Source: an uncultured bacterium
GTDB lineage: Bacteria; Bacillota; Clostridia; Lachnospirales; Lachnospiraceae
Direction of reading: 5' to 3'
NCBI GenBank assembly: GCA_947073545.1
Contig: CAMTMP010000002.1
Location: 62,001 to 126,000, forward strand
DNA length: 64,000 nt
In this document: positions 31,672 through 39,406 of the stretch, piece after piece
How the letters are laid out: each line of letters starts with the position of its first letter
How positions within the stretch are numbered: the stretch's first letter is position 1
Position numbers and translations under genes: made by a program
The notes under the pieces: model-generated
Told to the model about the DNA's origin: nothing
Database searches by the model: none
What the model saw: only the letters and a program-made list of their open reading frames with translations

Positions 31672-34600
31672 TTGAAATACTTAAGGAAATTTACGGGGAT
31701 CATTTTTGTTTTCATTGCAGTATTTATGGTAGTTTCGGTGTTTTCACACCATTCTGAGGAGGATACTGCTTCGACGCAGAGGCATATCGGATATAGTCTG
31801 AGTGAAGGCTGGACACTGACTGCTGCGGACAGTTCGGTGCAGGAGGAGATCGATCTACCGTATGCGGAAAAACTTACCGATTCCGATACGGTTGTGTTTC
31901 AGAATAGTATCCCGCAGGAGTTTGCAGGTATGACAATGGCATTTTCCTGTGAAAATGCGGATGTGCGGGTATTTTTAGACGGAGAGGAGCTTGGGAGGCA
32001 GGGGCCGGCGGATGCCGGTACGGACAATGAGCAGTATGTGACGATTCCGGAGGCTGGACAGGAAAAGGAAGCATGGGGAGAACTGTGCATGGAGCTGACC
32101 GTTATGAATCGGGATAAGGAGATTGTCTTTGAGGATGTCATTGTTGGGGCTGGTGATACCGTGATGGTCGGATTGGTCGGCAACAATCTGGCGGATATTG
32201 CCTGCTGTCTATTGATTGTGATTTCGGCGGTCATTCTGTTTGTGCTCGCTGTAATACGCTGGTATACCAGCCAGCCAAGTCAGGGAGGCCTGTTTTTAGG
32301 CTTGTTTGGCCTGACTGCGGGTATTTACTGCTTTATCGGTACAGACACCATGAATCTCTTCTTTGACATGCAGGGGATCCATGTACTGCAGGAGTATCTG
32401 ATGTTGATGCTGCCGCTGTTTCTGGCGCTCTATTTTGAGAAGAATCTGGGGCATATGTTTCCCCGCCGCTTTGGGGGATTGCTCTTTATCGTAAGCTGCA
32501 ATGCGGTGGTTCAGATCATACTGGAACTGCTTGGCGTGCGGGATCTGCTGGCAATGGCGGATGTGTCTGCGACCATGCTTGGTCTGGTCTGTGTGGTGGC
32601 GATTGCGAGTCTCATACAGCTGGGAAGTAAAAACCGCGGCAGGCAGATTCTTCTGCCGATTTTGGCTGTGTTAGTCCTGCTTGCAGGGGAAGTGGCGGAG
32701 GTGATTTTAAATTACTTTTCCCTGTATGCTTATGCGAGGGTGGCAACATTGTATGGCATGGCGCTGTTTGGGCTGCTTTTGGCGATTCTGCATATTTTAC
32801 ATATTTCAAAGGAGTACCGGCGTGACGCAGAGGAAAAAGTAAAGGAGACAGAGCTGCAGAACAGGCAGCTTGCGCAGGCGAAAAGGGAAGCCTTTGCTGC
32901 GAACGAGGCCAAGGGAAAGTTTCTGGCGCAGATGTCCCATGAGATCCGCACGCCCATCAATGTGATTCTCGGTATGGATGAAATGATTCTGCGGGAATCG
33001 ACGGAGCCGAATGTCAGAGAGTACGCGATGGATATTCATACGGCAGGACAGTCTCTCCTGTCGCTGATAAACGATATTTTGGATTTTTCCAAGATTGATT
33101 CCGGAAAAATGGAGATTGTGCCTGTTAACTATGAGGTAAGCAGCATGATTCACGATCTCGTCAATATGACATTGCAGCGGGCGATAGACAAAGGGCTACG
33201 GCTGGAAGTGGAGGTTGACCCGGACATCCCTTCGCGCCTTTTCGGGGATGATGTAAGGATCCGGCAGGTATTGATCAATATTCTGACTAATGCGGTCAAA
33301 TATACGGAAAAGGGTACGATCTGGCTGCGGGTCCGCAACCATGTGTCAGAGGGCAAGGCTGCGCTTCGCTTTGAGGTGGAGGATACGGGCATCGGCATCA
33401 AGGAGGAGGATCTGCCAAAGCTGTCGGCGGAGTTCGAGCGGATTGAGGAGAACAGAAACCGAAACATTGAGGGTACAGGGCTTGGCATGAGCATTACGAT
33501 CCGCCTGTTAAAACTGCTGAACAGCGCGCTCCATGTGGAGAGCAGATACGGGGAAGGCTCCAAGTTTTCCTTTGAGCTGGAACAAAAGATTATGGATGAA
33601 ACGCCGATCGGTGATTTCGGGTCAAAAGTAAAGCAGATGGCGGAAAATTACACCTATGAGTCGGCCCTTTACGCGCCGGATGCAAAGATTTTGGTGGTGG
33701 ATGACAATGCGACCAACCGCAAAGTGCTGCGCAACCTGTTAAAAGAGACAAAAATTCAGGTGACGGAAGCGGGAGGCGGGGAGGAATGTCTGAGTCTGGT
33801 GCAGGAAAACAGGTATGACCTCATTTTTCTGGATCACATGATGCCCGGGATGGACGGTGTGGAAACCCTGCACCACATGAAAGCGTTGCCGGAGTTTCCC
33901 AATAAGGACACGCCGGTCGTCGTGCTGACCGCGAATGCAGTGTCGGGGGCGAAAGAGGCTTATCTGGAGGAAGGGTTTGACGATTTCTTGTCGAAGCCGG
34001 TTGTGCCGGATAAGCTGGAGGGCATGATTTTACAAATGCTGCCAAAAGAACTGCTGCAAAAAGCGGGGAAGGCGGAACGGAAGCCTTCGGCGAAAGTTCC
34101 GGCGGCAGAATTTCAATTGGAAGAGCTGCCCGTGGTGGAGGGACTTGATTGGAATTATGCATGGCTGCATCTGCCCGATCCGGAGCTGCTCGCATACACG
34201 GTGAGAGAGTTTTATGAGCAGATTGAACCGGCGGCGGATGCGCTGGAGCGGGCATACGGCGGCATTGCGGACGCGGCATATCTGGAGCAGTACCGCATTC
34301 AGGTGCATGCGATGAAAAGCCTTGCGGCGACGATCGGCATCATAGTGCTTTCGGGAATGGCGATGGTATTGGAAGCTGCGGCGAGAGCCGGTAACACAGA
34401 CACCATCACGTCCATGACAGATGTATTTTTAGCAGAATGGCGCAGTTATCTGCAGAAATTGCAGGGGGTTTTTGATATAGAAGCCGGAGCGGAAAAGGAG
34501 GTGACCGATTATTCCGTGATGCAGGCGCTTGTGGAGATGGTGCGCATCAGTATGCAGGAAATGGACATTGACCGGGCGGACGAGTGTATGAAACAACTGC

Positions 34601-34737
34601 GTGAGTTTGATTTTCCGGAAGAAATCAGACAGAATATGCAGAAACTGGCGGAGGCGGTGACGAATCTCGATGCGGAGGAGTCGGAACGCCTTGCAGATCT
34701 GCTGTGTGGACAAATGGCCGGACAAAGAGTAGAATAG
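31672..34737 (+). CDS. Hybrid sensor histidine kinase with receiver and HPt domains
   Basis: A membrane protein of about 1021 residues. An N-terminal anchor (about residues 8-26) and an extracytoplasmic beta-rich domain are followed by seven hydrophobic segments (about 180-380), like 7TMR-DISM sensors. Then come HisKA (MSHEIRTP, H423), the HATPase domain (NAVKYT, EDTGIGI, GTGLGMSI), a receiver (FLDHMMPGMDG, D721) and a C-terminal HPt domain (VHAMKS, H879). The TTG at 31672 follows GGAGGG; a GTG at 31660 is the other option. It probably phosphorylates the regulator encoded next. The signal is unknown. Confidence 0.92.
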   Translation: MKYLRKFTGIIFVFIAVFMVVSVFSHHSEEDTASTQRHIGYSLSEGWTLTAADSSVQEEIDLPYAEKLTDSDTVVFQNSIPQEFAGMTMAFSCENADVRVFLDGEELGRQGPADAGTDNEQYVTIPEAGQEKEAWGELCMELTVMNRDKEIVFEDVIVGAGDTVMVGLVGNNLADIACCLLIVISAVILFVLAVIRWYTSQPSQGGLFLGLFGLTAGIYCFIGTDTMNLFFDMQGIHVLQEYLMLMLPLFLALYFEKNLGHMFPRRFGGLLFIVSCNAVVQIILELLGVRDLLAMADVSATMLGLVCVVAIASLIQLGSKNRGRQILLPILAVLVLLAGEVAEVILNYFSLYAYARVATLYGMALFGLLLAILHILHISKEYRRDAEEKVKETELQNRQLAQAKREAFAANEAKGKFLAQMSHEIRTPINVILGMDEMILRESTEPNVREYAMDIHTAGQSLLSLINDILDFSKIDSGKMEIVPVNYEVSSMIHDLVNMTLQRAIDKGLRLEVEVDPDIPSRLFGDDVRIRQVLINILTNAVKYTEKGTIWLRVRNHVSEGKAALRFEVEDTGIGIKEEDLPKLSAEFERIEENRNRNIEGTGLGMSITIRLLKLLNSALHVESRYGEGSKFSFELEQKIMDETPIGDFGSKVKQMAENYTYESALYAPDAKILVVDDNATNRKVLRNLLKETKIQVTEAGGGEECLSLVQENRYDLIFLDHMMPGMDGVETLHHMKALPEFPNKDTPVVVLTANAVSGAKEAYLEEGFDDFLSKPVVPDKLEGMILQMLPKELLQKAGKAERKPSAKVPAAEFQLEELPVVEGLDWNYAWLHLPDPELLAYTVREFYEQIEPAADALERAYGGIADAAYLEQYRIQVHAMKSLAATIGIIVLSGMAMVLEAAARAGNTDTITSMTDVFLAEWRSYLQKLQGVFDIEAGAEKEVTDYSVMQALVEMVRISMQEMDIDRADECMKQLREFDFPEEIRQNMQKLAEAVTNLDAEESERLADLLCGQMAGQRVE

Positions 34738-34765
34738 AGTCATATAGCTGTGATCGGAGGAAGAA

Positions 34766-35542
34766 ATGAAAAAGATACTATTGATCGGAAAGTTTAACAC
34801 GGTGGTGAACGAGACGAATCATTTTTTGTCCCAGTATTTTCATGTGCAGCTCTGCTCGGAGAACGCAGGCGTTTTGGAGGGGATGTTAAAAATCGTAAGC
34901 CCGGATCTGGTAGTGATCAGTCTGATTGGCGCGTATGACATTGACACGTCCATCTTTTTTATGTTGAGTGACCAGTATACGCAGATTCCTGTTCTGACCA
35001 TCGGTACGAAGGAAGAGAGCGAAAGGTTTTTTAAATACTATGAGGAGGAGCAGTTTGAAAATCTGATCCGCCCGGTGGAGAACTCGGTGATTATGGAAGC
35101 CGTGTGCAGAAGGCTTGCACTGGATCAGGAGATGGTCAAACGTGAGGCACAGGAAGAAAGCAAGGGAGGCAGCGGAAAAAAGCGGATTCTCGTTGTGGAT
35201 GACAACGGAACGGCGCTTCGGACGATTAAGGCGATGCTGGAGGATACCTATGAGGTTACCCTCGCAATTTCCGGAGCACAGGCGATGACTTCCATTGGCA
35301 AAAAGCGGCCGGATCTGATTTTGCTGGACTATGAAATGCCTGTCTGCGATGGGCGGATGACGCTTGAAATGATACGCGCGGACGAGGATCTGACGAGTAT
35401 TCCCGTGGTGTTTCTGACAGCCATCAACAACCGGGAAAATATAGAGGCGGTGCTTAAATTAAAGCCGGCAGCGTATATGTTAAAGCCGCCCGTGAAAGAC
35501 AAACTGCTTGCGGAAATTGAAAAAATTTTGAATGCCGGGTAA
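34766..35542 (+). CDS. Response regulator with degenerate and intact receiver domains
   Basis: A 258-residue protein with two receiver-like domains. The first (about residues 1-120) lacks the acidic pair and the central phosphorylatable Asp context (VVISLIGAYD) and looks like a pseudo-receiver. The second (about 138-256) is complete, with VVDDN, LLDYEMP (D188), FLTA and KPP. No DNA-binding or enzymatic output domain is present. It follows the hybrid kinase by 28 bases, with GGAGG before the ATG, and precedes a GGDEF gene, so it may relay to that protein. Confidence 0.9.
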   Translation: MKKILLIGKFNTVVNETNHFLSQYFHVQLCSENAGVLEGMLKIVSPDLVVISLIGAYDIDTSIFFMLSDQYTQIPVLTIGTKEESERFFKYYEEEQFENLIRPVENSVIMEAVCRRLALDQEMVKREAQEESKGGSGKKRILVVDDNGTALRTIKAMLEDTYEVTLAISGAQAMTSIGKKRPDLILLDYEMPVCDGRMTLEMIRADEDLTSIPVVFLTAINNRENIEAVLKLKPAAYMLKPPVKDKLLAEIEKILNAG

Positions 35543-35601
35543 GTGTTAAGTGAATATGAAACAGTGGATTTAGGAAATTGTTTGGGAGATGGAGGAAGGA
35601 T

Positions 35602-36837
35602 ATGTATCATTGTGAAATTTGTTTTTATATGATAACGGAACAGAATGAGTTATTTGAAATCTTGAAACAGATGCCACAGTTTCTTCGTTTTTCACATGAA
35701 TATCAGAGGAGCGTCCGCGCGGAAGCAGAGCTGACCGGCAGAGCGGATGTGATATTGGCGGATATGCGTCAGACGGATGCAGTGGAGACGCTTGCATTCC
35801 TGCTCTCCCATAAGCGCAGCGACGCGGAGCTGATTGTGCTGGCGGATCAGGAGCAGACGGCGCTTTTGACCACAAAAGACGATGCAGAGGAAATTACGGA
35901 TATCTGGGTGACGCCTTTGACGGAGGCGGAGTTCCAGTTTCGCCTAATCCGCTGGCAGAAGACTTATAAAATGGGCAAAGACTTTTGGCAGACACGGAGT
36001 TATCTTGACACAACGATCAACAGCGTTCCCCACCTGATCTGGTATAAGGACAAAGAGGGGGCGCACATGAAAGTCAATGATGCGTTCTGCAAGGCGGTTA
36101 ATAAGACGATGGGGCAGATTGAGGGCCGCGGTCACTATTATATCTGGGATATCGATCCGGACGAATACGCCAAAGGCGAATTTATCTGTATGGAGTCGGA
36201 GTACGAGGTGATGGAAAAGAGAGAGACTTGTATTTTCGATGAAACGGTCAAGATCGGGGATAGTATGCGTGAGCTGAAAACCTACAAGTCGCCGCTGTTT
36301 GATCTGGACGGAAGCGTTATGGGAACCGTGGGCGTTGCCATAGATGTGACGCAGGAGCGGCTTTATGAGCAAATGATGATCAAAGCCGCGAATACGGATT
36401 TCCTTACCGGATTGTATAACAGACGGTATGTGTATGAGTTTATCGATAAACAAGAGGATGGTCAAATGGCCGTGTTCTGCATTGACTTGGATCATTTTAA
36501 GAGCGTTAACGATATCTATGGCCATCATGAGGGCGACAAGGCGCTGGTCCTCACGGCAAAGACGCTTCAGGACCGCATACCGGAAGGTATGATCGCACGC
36601 ATGGGCGGCGATGAGTTCTTGGTGGTGATAATGGGGGTACGCACGGAGGATGAGGTAGAGCGGACGAGGAAAATGATCAAGGAACAGCTTGACGGGGAAT
36701 ATTCGAAATATGAAAAGTTAAGAAAAATTTCCGCCAGCGTGGGTGCCGCTTACTCCCAGACGAGCAAGGAAAGTTTCCATCACTTATTTCATAGAGCCGA
36801 TGAAATGATGTATCGGGAGAAGGAAAGCAGCAGATAA
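35602..36837 (+). CDS. Diguanylate cyclase with receiver-like and PAS domains
   Basis: A 411-residue soluble protein: an N-terminal receiver-like domain (about 1-120, with VILADMR), a PAS domain (about 135-245, SVPHLIWYKDKEG and VNDAFCKAVN) and a GGDEF domain with an intact GGDEF signature at 335-339. The inhibitory RxxD site usually five residues before GGDEF is absent. It should make cyclic di-GMP. GGAGGAAGG precedes the ATG at 35602. It forms a unit with the histidine kinase and regulator upstream; a PilZ protein is encoded at 55870. Confidence 0.92.
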   Translation: MYHCEICFYMITEQNELFEILKQMPQFLRFSHEYQRSVRAEAELTGRADVILADMRQTDAVETLAFLLSHKRSDAELIVLADQEQTALLTTKDDAEEITDIWVTPLTEAEFQFRLIRWQKTYKMGKDFWQTRSYLDTTINSVPHLIWYKDKEGAHMKVNDAFCKAVNKTMGQIEGRGHYYIWDIDPDEYAKGEFICMESEYEVMEKRETCIFDETVKIGDSMRELKTYKSPLFDLDGSVMGTVGVAIDVTQERLYEQMMIKAANTDFLTGLYNRRYVYEFIDKQEDGQMAVFCIDLDHFKSVNDIYGHHEGDKALVLTAKTLQDRIPEGMIARMGGDEFLVVIMGVRTEDEVERTRKMIKEQLDGEYSKYEKLRKISASVGAAYSQTSKESFHHLFHRADEMMYREKESSR

Positions 36838-36885
36838 AAACGGGAAATAGTAAATGGCATATAGTTGTTCTGGCAAAAAATTCTG

Positions 36886-36914
36886 TTGTATTTCGCGGTC
36901 AATTCGGATATAAT
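36886..36914 (+). promoter_or_regulatory. Sigma-A promoter of the 6S RNA
   Basis: TTGTAT at 36886 and TATAAT at 36909 with a 17-base spacer; a start around 36920 would coincide with the 5' end of the predicted RNA. Confidence 0.75.
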
Positions 36915-36919
36915 AGATG

Positions 36920-37112
36920 TAACCTGAAATGCACGATAAGTCTTGTTATTTTGAACCTACAGATACTTTAAACGGGATTCCTACATTGTCATATAGATGT
37001 CAGGCCTCCAGCCTTTGGGCATTACGCAGTGGAAGACAGAAGTATGGTTGCGGTTACCCACCTAGCGTTGCTAGGAGTCAAAATACAAGATCCGGCATTT
37101 TGGGGGAATATA
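36920..37112 (+). ncRNA. ssrS: 6S RNA (ssrS)
   Basis: An approximately 190-base RNA between the GGDEF gene and ddh. Its ends pair (CCTGAAATGC near 36923 with GCATTTTGGGG near 37095). The interior has the long irregular hairpin layout of 6S RNA, including the segments GAACCTAC, GCCTCCAGCCTTTGGGCA and CGCAGTGGAAGACAGAAG that I associate with clostridial 6S RNA. It has its own consensus promoter. 6S RNA binds the sigma-A RNA polymerase. I considered a lysine riboswitch for ddh but the required core elements are absent. Confidence 0.72.
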
Positions 37113-37122
37113 CAAAAGATGG

Positions 37123-37151
37123 AAAAGCAGTCGTCATGTGCGGCTGCTTTT
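37123..37151 (+). terminator. Hairpin between 6S RNA and ddh
   Basis: AAAAGCAG (37123-37130) pairs with CTGCTTTT (37144-37151). It may end or shape the 6S transcript; the T tract is part of the stem only. Confidence 0.5.
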
Positions 37152-37174
37152 GCAAGTATGGAGGTATGAGTAGA

Positions 37175-38161
37175 ATGAGTATAAAAATCGGAATCTTAGG
37201 TTATGGAAATCTGGGACGCGGGGTTGAGTGCGCCGTCAGACAGAATCCGGATATGGAACTTGTGGCAGTATTTACGAGAAGAGAGCCGGGACAGGTGTCC
37301 ATTCTTACGAAGCATGCGGCGGTCTGTCATGTGTCGGAGGCGGCGGAGTGGAAGGATAAAATTGACGTGCTGATCCTCTGCGGCGGCAGTGCAACGGATC
37401 TGCCGGAGCAGACTCCGGCATTTGCGAAACTGTTTAATGTGGTGGACAGTTTCGATACCCATGCCAACATACCGAAGCATTTTGAGAACGTGGACGCAGC
37501 CGCGAAAGAGTCAGGGAAGGTAGGCATTATTTCCGTGGGTTGGGACCCGGGGATGTTTTCTTTAAACCGAATGTATGCGTCTGCCATTTTGCCAAGCGGA
37601 AAAGATTATACGTTCTGGGGGAAGGGTGTCAGTCAGGGACATTCCGACGCGATCCGCAGAATAGAGGGCGTGAAAAATGCCAAGCAGTATACAATCCCGG
37701 TGGAGGCTGCGCTTGAGGCAGTGAGAGAAGGAAAAAATCCCGAGCTGTCCACAAGGGAAAAACATACAAGAGAGTGTTTTGTCGTTCTGGAAGAGGGAGC
37801 GGATGCCGCGAAAGTGGAGCAGGAGATTAAGACCATGCCAAATTATTTCGCGGACTATGACACAACCGTACATTTTATCAGCGAGGAGGAACTTCTCAGG
37901 GAGCATGGCGGCATCCCGCATGGCGGTTTTGTGCTGCGCAGCGGGAAAACCGGCTGGGAGGAGGAGAACAGCCACCTGATCGAGTACAGTCTGAAGCTGG
38001 ACTCTAATCCGGAGTTTACTTCCAGCGTGATTATTGCTTACGCGAGGGCGGCTTACCGGCTGAATAAGGAAGGCCAGACTGGAGCGAAGACCGTATTTGA
38101 CATTCCGCCTGCTTATCTGAGTGCGAAGAGCGGGGAGGAACTGCGGGCGGCTATGCTGTAA
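37175..38161 (+). CDS. ddh: meso-Diaminopimelate dehydrogenase
   Basis: A 328-residue NADPH enzyme making meso-diaminopimelate for lysine and peptidoglycan in one step. The Rossmann motif GILGYGNLGRGVE is at residues 5-17; CGGSATDLPEQ, DSFDTHANIP and SVGWDPGMFSLNR match the Ddh family. Length fits (about 326). TGGAGG at 37159-37164 is ten bases before the ATG at 37175 and too close to the ATG at 37166. It follows the 6S RNA, and a very strong hairpin terminator follows it. Confidence 0.95.
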   Translation: MSIKIGILGYGNLGRGVECAVRQNPDMELVAVFTRREPGQVSILTKHAAVCHVSEAAEWKDKIDVLILCGGSATDLPEQTPAFAKLFNVVDSFDTHANIPKHFENVDAAAKESGKVGIISVGWDPGMFSLNRMYASAILPSGKDYTFWGKGVSQGHSDAIRRIEGVKNAKQYTIPVEAALEAVREGKNPELSTREKHTRECFVVLEEGADAAKVEQEIKTMPNYFADYDTTVHFISEEELLREHGGIPHGGFVLRSGKTGWEEENSHLIEYSLKLDSNPEFTSSVIIAYARAAYRLNKEGQTGAKTVFDIPPAYLSAKSGEELRAAML

Positions 38162-38230
38162 GCGGCGGGTTTGTACCGCTTGTCCGGCAATGAATCCTGT
38201 TGATACAGACTAACGATCAGAGAAAAGACA

Positions 38231-38269
38231 AACAACGCAGTATATGCTGTATGCATATACTGCGTTGTT
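38231..38269 (+). terminator. Long terminator hairpin after ddh
   Basis: A perfect 17-bp stem (38231-38247 with 38253-38269, begins AACAACGCAG) has a five-base loop; the 3' arm ends in GTTGTTTTGG. Confidence 0.8.
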
Positions 38270-38361
38270 TTGGCTATGTATATATTCTTTTGGTATATTC
38301 AATTGTATGATGTACTGTATGACAAAAGCATGATACTATTGAAAAAAGGAGGGTGAAAAAT

Positions 38362-39318
38362 ATGAATAGTTTTAACATTGAGAACGAGAAAACAGGTGCT
38401 TTTGTTTCAAGACTGATCGAAGAGAGGTTTGGCTCTGCACGAAAGTTTTGTATTGCATATCTTGAGGAACAGGGATCGCAGGAAGTAACCGAAGACAAGA
38501 TTCAAAATATGGCGAACCGCTTATCACAGATCAAAAAAGGGACAAAGTCAATCCAGATTTATGATCTGCCTGTTTTCTCTAAACTGCTGGATGTTTCTTT
38601 TGAACAGATATTAAGTGCAGGCAGATATGGGGTCCCTAAAAATAATCGGATGACGAATTATACCGTTGCACAGTCCCATAATAAAGAGGAATGGATCGCT
38701 TATATTGAAATAGAAAGCAGACCGATCCTTAATCCTGATGAATATGGAAAAACGGTGCTGGATTATGCGATAGAGTTTGGAAACTATGATTTTTGAAGTT
38801 TTTGGTAGATAAAAATTATATTTGGTATTTCGTTTGCGTCGGATCATAATGATTTGAAAATGTTGGAAAAATTAAGGGCAAGAGAGATACCGGAATTGTA
38901 TTATAAAGCACATTATTTGTCCTCTGCGCATTCTGATTTTAACGCACATTATAATAAAGATATGGTTACACACATATCAAAATCCAAGAATAGTAGCCCG
39001 TTTTTGAAAACAGCTTTGGAGAAGGCGATAGAACATAACGAAACAACATTGGAGAAGCTGCGTGTACTGATAGAGGAGTCTGTAAAAAATGGATGTTATA
39101 GAGGTGATAATTGGATGAGAGAACTTTATTTTTCGGAGAACGGAAATATTGTCAGTTTTCGTGATATCCTTGCGGTTACAGGAATGATTACAAATATAGT
39201 GAATGTATCAAAAAAGTCGCCAGATGCGCAAGCGAGTGAACTGATTGAAAGGTTAAATGTATCTTATAATAATATCCGTAATATGAAAATTGAAGGGGTA
39301 TATTATCAAAATAATTAG
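38362..39318 (+). pseudogene. Frameshifted HTH/ankyrin-like gene
   Basis: The 5' frame from ATG 38362 (AAAGGAGG upstream) runs to a TGA at 38794-38796 and encodes an HTH-like N-terminus (FVSRLIEERFGSARKFCIAYLE, RLSQIKKGTKSI) and an ankyrin-like GKTVLDYAIEFGNYDF. Reading continues in another frame as LKFLVDKNYIW, then returns near 38830 to the original frame as FASDHNDLKMLEKLR and on to 39318. One base seems lost near 38791 and one gained near 38830. The region is AT-richer than its neighbours. It is either a decayed acquired gene or two sequencing errors in T runs. Confidence 0.7.
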
Positions 39319-39406
39319 CCCATGAAACCGGTCATACATAGGAACAACAGAATAATTGTGATTTCATGTGCATAGAAATAGAGGAGGAAATGGGAAGGAT
39401 CGGGAT

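Noticed and set aside
36920-37160. A lysine riboswitch for ddh
   Set aside because: The position fits, but the lysine-riboswitch core is absent and the end pairing and internal segments fit 6S RNA better.
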